Below, piece by piece: positions 43,135 through 52,500 of a stretch of DNA of 64,000 bases. This DNA comes from CAJXZP01 sp963974475 (GTDB lineage Bacteria; Bacteroidota; Bacteroidia; Flavobacteriales_G; Salibacteraceae): the NCBI GenBank assembly GCA_963974475.1, contig CAXBCR010000003.1:1-64000 (forward strand), read 5' to 3'. The notes below the pieces were generated by a model. The model was not told where the DNA came from. It saw nothing but the letters and a program-made list of their open reading frames with translations, and ran no database searches. Position numbers and translations under genes: made by a program. Every line of letters starts with the position of its first letter. Within the stretch, counting starts at the first letter, position 1.

Positions 43135-44449
43135 TATATTGAAATTTTCACTAATGCTGATGATAGCTTTAACCGGTTTTTCATTACAAGCACAGGAAAT
43201 TCTTCCGAAAGAAGAAGCGGTTAAGATTGCCATGGAAAACAATTTTGATATCCGAATATCAAACAATAATGTGGACGTTGCAGAAAATAATGCGAGTATT
43301 CAAAACAGCCGGTATTTACCATCCGTAGTTGGTAATGCAGGTGGAAATTATTCTAATTCAGGTGGAACAGTTACATACACCCAAGGAGGAGAACAAAGTT
43401 TTGAAAATAATGAAACTAAAACCTTGAATGCTAGTTTGGGTTTAAATTACACCATTTTTGATGGATTTGGGAGAAGTAATACGTACAAAAAGTTGCATGA
43501 AAATTATCACATTTCCGAACTTCAAGCGCGTCAAATAGTGGAGAATACCATTTTAGGAATATTCAATTCGTATTATGAAGTGGCTCGATTAACCCAAGAT
43601 GTAGAAAACCAAAAAGAGAGTTTGACTATTTCGAGAGAACGTTTAAAGCGTGCTAATTATAATTCGGATTACGGAAGAGGTTCGCATTTAGATATTTTAA
43701 ATGCGGAGGTGGATTATAATAATGATAGCATTACTTATCTAACTAATACACAGTTGCTTTCTAATGAAAAACGTAATTTAAACTTGCTATTAGGAAGGGA
43801 TGTAACTATTGAATTTGAGGTAGATACGCAATTGGTGTATGCAGAAAATTTAATGTTGGATATTTTAGTGGTTCATGCTAAAGACAATAATGTAACCCTT
43901 CTACAACAAGAAGGTGCGTTGAAAAATGCGGAATTTGATATTAAAACGAATCAGTCTAGCGCTCTACCAAAACTGAGCCTGAACGCAAATTATGGTTTGA
44001 ATCATGGTGTTTTTGGAGCGACTTCATTCGTGGATAATTCTTTATCTCATGGATCAAATCTTGGTGCAACTCTAAGTTGGAATATTTATGATGGAGGTTC
44101 TACCCAGATTAAAAAGCAAAATTCAAGAATCGCATTAGAGAATCAAACCATTTCGTTAGCGAAAGAGAAGTTGAATATAGAACGGAATTTAAGCAACGCG
44201 TGGACCGTTTACCAAACGGCATTGTTTATTAGAGATGCGCAACAAAAGAATGTGGAGACCGCGCAAACCAACTTTGAATACAGTGTAGACCAATATAAGT
44301 TGGGTCAAATTACAAGTATTGAATTTCGTCAAGCGCAATTAAATTTATTGCAAGCGCAACTTCAGTTAAATCAAGCGAAATTTTCGGCTAAAAATGCAGA
44401 GTTATTCCTTCTTCAAATTAGTGGAGATTTAAAGCAGGCTACTTTTTAG
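43121..44449 (+). CDS. TolC-family outer-membrane efflux channel
   Basis: 442 residues. Signal peptide ending SLQAQ; then two outer-membrane-efflux repeats with the usual helical segments: EEAVKIAMENNFDIRISNNN, and in the second half VDQYKLGQITSIEFRQAQLN. Forms the trimeric outer-membrane tunnel for the upstream adaptor and RND pump. Begins 14 bp inside the pump gene, completing the operon. Confidence 0.94.
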   Translation: MQENNILKFSLMLMIALTGFSLQAQEILPKEEAVKIAMENNFDIRISNNNVDVAENNASIQNSRYLPSVVGNAGGNYSNSGGTVTYTQGGEQSFENNETKTLNASLGLNYTIFDGFGRSNTYKKLHENYHISELQARQIVENTILGIFNSYYEVARLTQDVENQKESLTISRERLKRANYNSDYGRGSHLDILNAEVDYNNDSITYLTNTQLLSNEKRNLNLLLGRDVTIEFEVDTQLVYAENLMLDILVVHAKDNNVTLLQQEGALKNAEFDIKTNQSSALPKLSLNANYGLNHGVFGATSFVDNSLSHGSNLGATLSWNIYDGGSTQIKKQNSRIALENQTISLAKEKLNIERNLSNAWTVYQTALFIRDAQQKNVETAQTNFEYSVDQYKLGQITSIEFRQAQLNLLQAQLQLNQAKFSAKNAELFLLQISGDLKQATF

Positions 44450-44463
44450 ATAAAGTTTAAAAG

Positions 44464-44502
44464 CTAAGTAACAGATTGAACTGAATTCAATCTGTTACTT
44501 AG
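44464..44502. terminator. Strong hairpin after the efflux operon
   Basis: CTAAGTAACAGATTGAA and its perfect 17-bp complement flank a 5-nt loop, 14 bp after the TolC stop codon. There is no T-run, so it may stabilise the mRNA 3' end or work with Rho. Confidence 0.65.
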
Positions 44503-44527
44503 TACTTATATCTATCGTCATTTAATT

Positions 44528-44535
44528 TAGTTTTG
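44528..44535 (+). promoter_or_regulatory. Candidate -7 element of the PAP2 gene
   Basis: TAGTTTTG fits TAnnTTTG, 16 bp before ATG 44552. Confidence 0.4.
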
Positions 44536-44551
44536 TTTCTTTACAAAGTTC

Positions 44552-45154
44552 ATGATTGAAACCATAGATTCCGTTGATAAGCAGTTGCTCCTTTTCTTAA
44601 ATGGGTTCCATAATTCATTTATGGATACCGTGATGTGGTACACTTCATCAGCTCCCTTTTGGATTCCATTTTATATACTACTCCTATTTTTGATTATTCG
44701 TAAAGGATGGTCATCTGAGGTTACGGAAAACCTTAAAAACATCGGGTTCATTATCGTTTCTATTTCGGTAGCCATCTTGCTGGCCGACCAAATTTCATCA
44801 GGTTTCTGTAAACCCTTTTTCGAGCGTTTGCGCCCTTCACATAGTCCGGAACTAAAAGGGTTAGTCCATTTACTATCTAATACAAACGGTGATATATACC
44901 GTGGTGGCCAATTTGGTTTTGTGTCCTCGCATGCGGCTAATTCATTTGCTATAGCTTGGTTTGTGGCTGCAATTTTGAAAAGTAAAAAAGCATGGACTGT
45001 TTTATTACTTTGGGCGGCAACCGTATCTTATTCTAGAATCTATTTGGGAGTGCATTATCCAGGTGATATTATAGGCGGAACAATTGTTGGGATTTTATCG
45101 GGATATATTGCAGTCAAATTATACTTTTATCTTTCTCAAAAATGGCTGAACTAA
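44552..45154 (+). CDS. PAP2-superfamily phosphatase
   Basis: 200 residues, five to six membrane helices. The tripartite phosphatase motif is present: FERLRPSHSPE (Kx6RP type), VSSHAANSF (PSGH type) and SRIYLGVHYPGD (SRx5Hx3D). Family members dephosphorylate undecaprenyl pyrophosphate or phosphatidylglycerol phosphate at the membrane; substrate not fixed by sequence. Overlaps the CrcB gene by 13 bp. Confidence 0.92.
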   Translation: MIETIDSVDKQLLLFLNGFHNSFMDTVMWYTSSAPFWIPFYILLLFLIIRKGWSSEVTENLKNIGFIIVSISVAILLADQISSGFCKPFFERLRPSHSPELKGLVHLLSNTNGDIYRGGQFGFVSSHAANSFAIAWFVAAILKSKKAWTVLLLWAATVSYSRIYLGVHYPGDIIGGTIVGILSGYIAVKLYFYLSQKWLN

Positions 45155-45522
45155 AATTATTAATACCCATTTTTCTTGGAGGCGGAACCGGTGCTATGCT
45201 TCGATTTGGTATCAGTGTTCTCGTGGTAAATAAATGGAAAAGCTTCCTACCTATTGCCACCCTAGGAGCCAACATTATTGCGATTTTAATTATGGGTCTC
45301 ACGCTTTATTATGCTGAGTCAAAAATGGAAGCTGAACCTTGGTTAAGAGCTTTTATCTTGATTGGCTTTTGTGGTGGATTGAGTACGTTTTCTACTTTTA
45401 GCTATGAAACCGCATTATTATTAAAAGGGTATCATTGGGGTTACGCCCTAGGAAATGTTTTGGTAAGTGTAATTCTTGGGCTATTGGTTATTTATCCTTT
45501 TGTTCGGATTTTGAATAAATAG
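45142..45522 (+). CDS. crcB: Fluoride channel Fluc (CrcB)
   Basis: 126 residues with four membrane helices. The GGGTGAMLRFGI start and GFCGGLSTFSTFSYE motif (the phenylalanine-box/TFSTF region) are diagnostic. A dual-topology dimer that lets toxic fluoride leave the cell. Co-transcribed with the PAP2 gene. No fluoride riboswitch was recognised upstream. Confidence 0.95.
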   Translation: MAELKLLIPIFLGGGTGAMLRFGISVLVVNKWKSFLPIATLGANIIAILIMGLTLYYAESKMEAEPWLRAFILIGFCGGLSTFSTFSYETALLLKGYHWGYALGNVLVSVILGLLVIYPFVRILNK

Positions 45523-45885
45523 TAAAACAATTTCAGCCCTATTTCGAATAATTAGTAACCAAAAACAGGCCTTATAATTCCCATTTTTATTTTCATAAAT
45601 TTAGTGGTTTTTGGAATGGGTTCTTCCAATTTTACTTCAGAATGACTTTAGGGTTATCGTTTTTGAATCAATTCTAAGCGCTTGGTAAGCTTTGAAAATC
45701 AGCCTATTGTTAAAATACTCATAATTTTTATCATCTGTTTTTTACCATTTGGTCAATCATTTTAAACATAGTAAAAAAACTTGGAGGGTATTTGAATTTA
45801 TCTTTATACTTGTGCTCTATTACAATAAGATTTTGATTTTGTCGTACTAGGAAAAAGCAAGGATTAATTATAAACACTAACTATT
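45523..45885. other. 363-bp intergenic stretch, nothing recognised
   Basis: AT-rich, stop-dense in all frames; presumably promoter and 5' leader for the 100-residue gene that follows. No hairpin with T-run or repeat seen. Confidence 0.5.
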
Positions 45886-46188
45886 ATGAACGCAAGATTT
45901 TTTTACGCAGCACCAATCTTTACCAACTCCCCAAAATTGATGGTTCTATCAGAAGACAACGTTTTATATTCTGAATATAAAGAATATGAAGTGTTAAATG
46001 TTGAAAAGGTAGATGGCGTTAGTTTTACAACATTCACAGAAAGTGAATTTGAAAATGAGGATTTTCCGGTATTACTGGAAATCGGATACAAAGAGGCCAA
46101 AGAAATGCCTTTAGCAGGTCAACCAAATTGGATTGACAGGTATGTTTCAAGTCACAATATTTCGGTGGAGATGGCTTTACAAGCTTAA
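45886..46188 (+). CDS. Hypothetical protein (100 residues)
   Basis: MNARFFYAAPIFTNSPKLMV, then YSEYKEYEVLNVEKVDGVSF, EDFPVLLEIGYKEAKEMPLA and WIDRYVSSHNISVEMALQA. No signal peptide or membrane helix, acidic, probably small and soluble. Stands alone with a long leader and its own terminator, which suggests a genuine, separately regulated gene. Family not recognised. Confidence 0.65.
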   Translation: MNARFFYAAPIFTNSPKLMVLSEDNVLYSEYKEYEVLNVEKVDGVSFTTFTESEFENEDFPVLLEIGYKEAKEMPLAGQPNWIDRYVSSHNISVEMALQA

Positions 46189-46207
46189 TTAGATAAACTT
46201 TAAATTG

Positions 46208-46232
46208 AAGCCTCCTTTTTGGGGGCTTTTTT
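46208..46232 (+). terminator. Rho-independent terminator of the 100-residue gene
   Basis: AAGCCTCC-ttttt-GGGGGCTT followed by T4; one G-T pair. Confidence 0.85.
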
Positions 46233-46281
46233 ATGCTCTAAATTTTGGTTTGATAATGACTTAAACCATTTTATAAATGAA

Positions 46282-46311
46282 AAAGCCATCAATCCGAAAA
46301 TTGATGGCTTT
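46282..46311 (-). terminator. Terminator of the mrp-nifU operon
   Basis: AAAGCCATCAA and TTGATGGCTTT form an 11-bp stem; read on the minus strand it ends in a T-run. Confidence 0.85.
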
Positions 46312-46334
46312 ACTAATTTGTGTGTGATAAGAAA

Positions 46335-46601
46335 TTACAACTGTGGTTTAACCAAGGTGAAATTAACCGCTTCAATCGATTTAACTTCTGGAACAGCTCG
46401 TTTTATGGAGTCCACGATACTATTTGCAAAAGTCATACTGTTAAGCGAACAGCTCGTGCAGTTTCCTTGTAACTCAATTTTCGCCACAAAATCATCCGAT
46501 AAATCTACTAGCACTAAATCACCTCCATCTTCTAACAGATATGGTCTTATTTGCGCGAGTACGTTATTTACTCGATTGGTAATTTCTTCTTTATTAGCCA
46601 T
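46335..46601 (-). CDS. NifU C-terminal-domain Fe-S scaffold protein
   Basis: 88 residues, NifU-like domain only. The Fe-S ligand motif GNCTSCSLNSMT (CxxC) is intact, after VRPYLLEDGGDLVLVDL-like sequence typical of Nfu proteins. Carries or delivers Fe-S clusters in the cytoplasm. Starts 2 bp after the mrp stop, so one operon, consistent with shared Fe-S assembly. Confidence 0.93.
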   Translation of the reverse strand: MANKEEITNRVNNVLAQIRPYLLEDGGDLVLVDLSDDFVAKIELQGNCTSCSLNSMTFANSIVDSIKRAVPEVKSIEAVNFTLVKPQL

Positions 46602-46603
46602 AA

Positions 46604-47677
46604 CTATTTTGCTAATTCATTCACTTTAGTTTCTACTATTTTTACCAAATCCATAAAGGCTTCCGCTTGCGGTGTTCCATTTTGAAGAACCGCTGGACGT
46701 CCAGCATCACCAGATTCACGTACACTCGTAACCAATGGAATTTGACCTAATAATGGAATTTTTAAATCTTCCGACAATTCTTTTGCTCCGTCCTTTCCAA
46801 AAATGTAATACTTTTTTTCTGGCATATCTTCCGGTACAAAATAGCTCATATTTTCTACTATTCCTAGAATTGGAGCGTTGATACCTTCCATATTGAACAT
46901 ACCTACTGCTTTACGAGCATCTGCCAGCGCAACAGGTTGCGGAGTAGTTACTACTACAATTCCGGTTAATGGAATGTTTTGAACCAACGATAAATGGATA
47001 TCACCCGTGCCTGGTGGAAGGTCAATTAGCATGTAATCTAACTCGCCCCAATGGGTATCGTTGGCCATTTGTTTTAAAGCACTGTCTACCATAGGTCCTC
47101 TCCAAACCATGGCTTGGTTAGTTTGCGCAAAAAAGCCAATCGACATAATATCTACGCCCCAAGAACTTTTTACTGGAGTCATTTTTTGTTTGCCGTCTAT
47201 TTCAATTCCACCGGGTACTGATTTTACTTCGTCAAACATCATCGGCATAGATGGCCCATAAATATCGGCATCTATTAATCCTACTTTGTATCCAAGTTTT
47301 GCTAAACCTGCGGCAAGATTTGCAGTGATGGTAGATTTTCCTACCCCACCTTTACCCGAAGCCACAGCTATTACATGTTTTACGGTATGTAAAGATTTGC
47401 GTTGACCTTCTTCGCGTTTGTTTTGATGACGTTCTAATGGTTCAAACTCAATGTTTACTTCCACATCTTCAGAGACATGTAATTTTAAATAATGTAATAC
47501 CGCTTCTTCCATGCGTTGTTTGCTGTGCATGGCTATATTGCTTATTTTCAACTTAAAAGAAATTTCATTTCCTTTAATTTTTACTCCTGAAACCAAATTG
47601 GCACTTACCAAATCTTTTTTCAGGTCGGGTTCGATAACATACGAGAGCCCTTTTATAACATCCTTTTCAGTAATCAT
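46604..47677 (-). CDS. mrp: Mrp/NBP35 family Fe-S carrier ATPase (ApbC)
   Basis: 357 residues from ATG 47677 (a TTG three codons up is open). N-terminal DUF59/MIP18 domain (residues 1-85), then a deviant-Walker P-loop ATPase: ASGKGGVGKSTITANLAAGL, DADIYGPSMPMMF, DLPPGTGDIHLSL. Family members bind and transfer Fe-S clusters. Followed by nifU in the same operon. Confidence 0.94.
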   Translation of the reverse strand: MITEKDVIKGLSYVIEPDLKKDLVSANLVSGVKIKGNEISFKLKISNIAMHSKQRMEEAVLHYLKLHVSEDVEVNIEFEPLERHQNKREEGQRKSLHTVKHVIAVASGKGGVGKSTITANLAAGLAKLGYKVGLIDADIYGPSMPMMFDEVKSVPGGIEIDGKQKMTPVKSSWGVDIMSIGFFAQTNQAMVWRGPMVDSALKQMANDTHWGELDYMLIDLPPGTGDIHLSLVQNIPLTGIVVVTTPQPVALADARKAVGMFNMEGINAPILGIVENMSYFVPEDMPEKKYYIFGKDGAKELSEDLKIPLLGQIPLVTSVRESGDAGRPAVLQNGTPQAEAFMDLVKIVETKVNELAK

Positions 47678-47828
47678 TTTGTTCAAATTTTGAGCAACGA
47701 AAGTAAGCTATTTAGAATGGTTCTAAAGTGATAAATGTTTCATTTAAGTACGGGTATAAATTAGGAATGGCAACATTTTTTAACTCGCCCTTACTTTTTT
47801 GCTCCCCGCATTTCTGTATTCTTGTAAA

Positions 47829-48320
47829 ATGAAAAAAATGGCTAGAGTGATTCGTGTGTTAATGGCCCTATTGGTGATTGTTTTAGGAGCTACTTCATGT
47901 AGTTATCAGGATCCTATTCTAAAATCTTTTGATGGTATTGAGGTCATTACCATGGAAGGAAATAATGCGGATGTGGATTTAAATTTCACCTTGGAAAATC
48001 CAAATCATCAAAAAATAAAATTGAAAACGGCCACGTTCGATGTATTGATAAATAAGATTTTTATTGGTAAAGCAACTCTTTTAGAGCCTACTGAACTCCC
48101 AGCAAATGGAGAATATAAGATAGGCATGAAAATGAATTTAGTTTTAGAGAAAAGTATTGGCGACCTTGCTTTATCCTTAGGTTTAGCTATTTTAACCAAT
48201 GATATTCACCTGCAAGTAAGAGGAGATGCGAAGGGTTCTTTAGGCTTATTCTCCAAGACATTTCCTGTGGATCATTCGGAAAAAGTGGATTGGCAGGATC
48301 TAAAAGGCTTGAGCTTCTAG
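47829..48320 (+). CDS. LEA14-like lipoprotein (WHy domain)
   Basis: 163 residues from ATG 47829. Signal peptide with lipobox GATSC; the mature part is an LEA-2/WHy-type beta-sandwich: DVDLNFTLENPNHQKIKLKT, FDVLINKIFIGKATLLEPTEL, NGEYKIGMKMNLVLEKS. Such proteins are linked to desiccation and envelope stress. Separate from the next gene by 71 bp. Confidence 0.75.
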   Translation: MKKMARVIRVLMALLVIVLGATSCSYQDPILKSFDGIEVITMEGNNADVDLNFTLENPNHQKIKLKTATFDVLINKIFIGKATLLEPTELPANGEYKIGMKMNLVLEKSIGDLALSLGLAILTNDIHLQVRGDAKGSLGLFSKTFPVDHSEKVDWQDLKGLSF

Positions 48321-48391
48321 AGATTTTTGAAGAGTAAATTGGTTTGAGTATATTTAAGTATCTTCGACCTCAATCATTTAAATCTACCGTT

Positions 48392-49162
48392 ATGCGTTAT
48401 TATTTTTTTATTGGAGCCATTATTATGGGACTTATATTTAACATTACAGCAGGTTTTTCTCAGTCCGAATTTAGTGGGCAAACCATCACATTTAAAAGCT
48501 TGGATGGTATTGATATTACAGCCGATTTGTACGACAACGTGGAGACCGACAAAGATGTATCGCCTATTATTTTACTTTTTCATCAAGCACGATTTAGTAG
48601 AGGGGAGTACCGCGAAATTGCGCCTAAATTGAATGCAATGGGTTACACTTGTATTTCGATAGATCAACGCTCGGGAGATGAAGTGAATGAGGTTAAAAAT
48701 GAAACTCATTTACGAGCAACGTCAAAAGGATTACCAACTAAATATCCGGATGCTTATCAAGATTTACAAGCCACTTTAAATTATGCGGTAAGTGAGTTTC
48801 CAAATAGAAAAATTATTGTTTGGGGTAGTTCATATTCCGCTTCGTTGGTTTTTATTCTCGCCCAAAAGAACCCTGATTTAATTGCAGGGGTGGTTTCTTT
48901 TTCGCCCGGTGAATACTTCAAATTGGAGGGAAAGACCATCAAAGAATTTGCGGAGGGTGTAAAATGCCCCGTATTTGTGACTTCTGCGAAAAATGAGCAT
49001 GATTCATGGGCAGAAATATTTAAAGTTCTTCCTGCGCATAATAACCAATCATTTCTACCCAAAGGGGAGGGTTTCCATGGCTCTAAAGCGTTATGGGAAG
49101 CCCATGAAGGAAACCAAGATTATTGGGATGCACTTGTTGCATTTTTAGAAAGCTTGAGGTAA
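48392..49162 (+). CDS. Secreted alpha/beta hydrolase (dienelactone hydrolase-like)
   Basis: 256 residues from ATG 48392, where a signal peptide (MRYYFFIGAIIMGL.. ITAGFSQ) begins. Alpha/beta-hydrolase fold: PIILLFHQARFSRGEYRE (oxyanion region), YTCISIDQRSGDE, nucleophile elbow VWGSSYSASL and a late GEGFHGSKALW supplying the His. The elbow is GSSYSA rather than GxSxG. Periplasmic or exported esterase/lipase; substrate unknown. Confidence 0.8.
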   Translation: MRYYFFIGAIIMGLIFNITAGFSQSEFSGQTITFKSLDGIDITADLYDNVETDKDVSPIILLFHQARFSRGEYREIAPKLNAMGYTCISIDQRSGDEVNEVKNETHLRATSKGLPTKYPDAYQDLQATLNYAVSEFPNRKIIVWGSSYSASLVFILAQKNPDLIAGVVSFSPGEYFKLEGKTIKEFAEGVKCPVFVTSAKNEHDSWAEIFKVLPAHNNQSFLPKGEGFHGSKALWEAHEGNQDYWDALVAFLESLR

Positions 49163-49557
49163 AAACCTAAATTGGAGGATGCCAAAATAAACCCTAAGTC
49201 TGGCACGTTTAAATATATATTACAAGGATATTTCGATACGGAACTGTAGGTGTGAGAGCGCTTATAAATGATTACTTTATTATACTGAAGTAACCTTTGT
49301 AATTGGGCTATAATATGTATTTCGGATTGTTTACCCAATAGTAGAACGACTCCAATTGTCACTTAAATTTATGGTAAAAAATTCCTTGATTTTAGGTGTA
49401 TCATCAAACGATTTCTTATTCAGTGGCTCGGTCTTAGGGTAGTCAGTTTACCCTATCCTATTACCTCTTGCAGCCTGTAATCGCTGCGTTATTACAAATT
49501 AACAAGCATAAAAAAAGGCGCTCATTTGTGAGCGCCTTTCTATAATTTTATGGATGA
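49163..49557. other. 395-bp gap between convergent genes
   Basis: No gene. Apart from the terminator at 49511-49540 and moderately AT-rich sequence, nothing stands out. Confidence 0.5.
49511..49540 (-). terminator. Terminator of the giant adhesin gene
   Basis: AAAAAAGGCGCTC and GAGCGCCTTTC form a 10-bp stem; on the minus strand it is followed by six T. Confidence 0.92.
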
Positions 49558-52500
49558 TTAGTAAATGGTAATACGTTCCATTTTTACTTGATCACCTGAT
49601 TTTACGATAACGATATATAAACCTTGAGCCACATCGTTTAAGTTCATTTGTGTTTGAAGCTCAGACTGGTTTTGACTGTCAATTGATTTTTGTTTCACCA
49701 AATGACCATCTGTAGCCAATATTTCAATTTCCACCGATTGACCTAAAAATCCTTTCAAGTCAATGGTTAAATCTCCTTTTGTTGGATTTGGATACATGGA
49801 AATTTCCAAGTTTTGACTTAGGTCGTTAATTCCACTACACACATCAAATTTAACGTTGATTGTATCCGTTCCAAAACAACCGTTGGCGTTTTCTATGATG
49901 ACAGAATAATCACCATCTACGGTAACGGTTTCCGTTTGATTGCTACCACCTGTTGACCATTGGTAGGAAACAAAACCTGCTCCTGCATCTAAATCTATTG
50001 ATTTCACACCAAAATTAGTACAACCAATGGTGTCGTTTCCTAAATCTACGATTGGTGAAGCCACTGTGGTTACAACCACATCATCGTTAGCAATACATCC
50101 GTTTGTATCGGTAGCAGTTACCATATAAGTACCTGCGCTGGTAACAATAATGGTAGCGCTCGTTTCTCCGGTAGACCATAGGTAAGAGGCAAAACCAGTT
50201 CCTGCATCTAGCAGTTGGTTGGTGCCGTCACATAGATTAGAAATATCATTTCCTAAATCAACTCCCGTACCTGGGAAAATGGTCACATTCACGGTATCGT
50301 ACGTTGTACAACCATTCAAATCAATCGAATTGAAACCGATTACACTAGAAGTATCTACAGAAATAGAAGCTCCGGTAGCACCAGTAGACCAATGGTAACT
50401 GGTGAACGAAGTACTTGCAGTAAGAATGATTGGATCCACACAATTGGAAGTATCACTTGGCAAGCCAGATGGAGTAAGTGGATTAACCGAGTTGATGTCG
50501 GTTGAATCGTTAAATAAACATCCGTTCGCATCCGTAATGGTAACCCCATAATTTCCTGCCGTTAATCCAATTGCATTATTACCTGTTTGACCGTTTGACC
50601 AAACCGTAGTGTATGGTAATGTTCCTCCGGTAGGATTTACGGTAACTGACCCAGTTACGTCAAAGAAACAAGTTACGTTAACAATGTTGTACCCAATATT
50701 AGAAATGGCAGCAGGAGCGACAATATTAACCGCATAAGTGGCCGTACAATTGTTGCTATCTGTAATGATAACGTTGTGTACTCCATTTGCAAGTAACGAA
50801 TCAGTTGTTGTGGTATTTCCGGATGCCCAAGCATATGTATAAGGACTAGTTCCACCCGTAGCTGATACTTCTGCAATTCCAGTGGAATCTGCAAAACATA
50901 GCGGATTGGTTTGCGATACCGTTGTTCCAACAATTGGAGTTGGTTCGGTAACCACCACATTCAATGTGTCGGTACAATTCAAACTATCCAATACGTAAGC
51001 GTAATAGGTACCTGCAGGTTGATTCATTAATGTATCGCCTAAGTTACCGGTAGACCAAGAGTAAACCAATGGATTTATTCCTCCAGTTGCATTGACTAAA
51101 ATGTCGGCAGATGAATCGCTGTTACAAAGAATAGCCGATTGACTTACTAAAGATAAATCTAAACTAGAACGAGTAGTTAATGTTACCGTAGTAGAATCAA
51201 TACAACCATTTGCATCGGTAATGGTAACGGTATTTACTCCGCTAACCAAGGTAGTTGGATTATTAACCGTTTGTCCACCTGTCCAAGCATAGGCGTAAGG
51301 AGTAGTACCACCAGTGGCCGCAACATTGGCGGTTCCAGTAGCATCACCAGCACAATTTACATCCGTAGAACTAACTAACGAACTCGCTAATACAGCCGGC
51401 TCAGAAATGATAGTCGAAACGGTGTCTGCACAACCATTAGCATCGGTAACTGTAACAGCATAGCTATTTGCAGCTAGATTGGCTCTGTTGGCCGTGATAG
51501 CACCAGAAGACCAAGCGTAGGTAAATGGAGAAGTTCCACCAGTTACCGTAGAAGTTATTGAACCATTGGTGTCTCCATTACATAAAGGAGCGGTGGTACT
51601 TAAAGCAGTTGCTAATACCATCGGCTCGGTAACGGTAACGGTTAATGAATCTAGACAATTGTTGGCATCGGTAATGGTTACGTTGTACGAACCAGCGGCA
51701 ACGTCATTTAATAAGGTATCCACATCTCCGTTACTCCATAAATAAGAATAAGCAGATACGCCACCGGTTACATTGATTCCAACGCTACCATTGATATCAC
51801 CATTACAAAGCACATTGCTTTGAGAAGAGATAGTTGTGTTTAATTGCGTAGGAGATGTAATAGTCAATAAAGTAGTGTCTTGACAATTATTAGCATCCGT
51901 AACGGTAATAATATATGCTCCTGCAGTTAAAGAAGAAGCCGTAGAAGTAGTAGCTCCTCCGGTCCAAGCATAGGTATATGGAGATGCTCCACCGGTAGCA
52001 GAAACAGTTCCTGAACCAATGCTATCTCCAAAACAAGTGTTGTTTACACTAGAAGCCACTGAGACAGCCATTGTGGATGGTTGTGTTAGATTAGCTAAAG
52101 TAGAATCTACACAACCATTAGCATCGGTAATAGTGATGCCATAAAACCCAGAAGTTTGATTGTAAATACTATCGGTAGTTGAACCGGTTGACCATAAATA
52201 AGAATAAGGCGATGTACCACCTGTTCCCGCGGTAACTGCAAACCCTGTGGCTGAACCATTACAAGCAACGTTTTGCACGTTTGTAATAGATGCAGTTAAT
52301 GCTACCGGCTCGGTAATCGTTACCGTGGCAGAATCTTTACAATTGTTAGCATCTGTAACGGTGAAGGTATAAATACCAGGACCAACGCTAGAAATAGAAT
52401 TGGAAGCAGAAGTATTAGACCATAAATAAGAATACGCAGTAGTTCCACCAGAAACAAAGATGGTAGCCGCTCCATCTCCCGCACCGTTACAAGAAACATC

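Noticed and set aside
45523..45885. Fluoride riboswitch or other leader RNA near crcB
   Set aside because: The stretch is downstream of crcB, and no riboswitch-like conserved core was found before the PAP2-crcB operon either.
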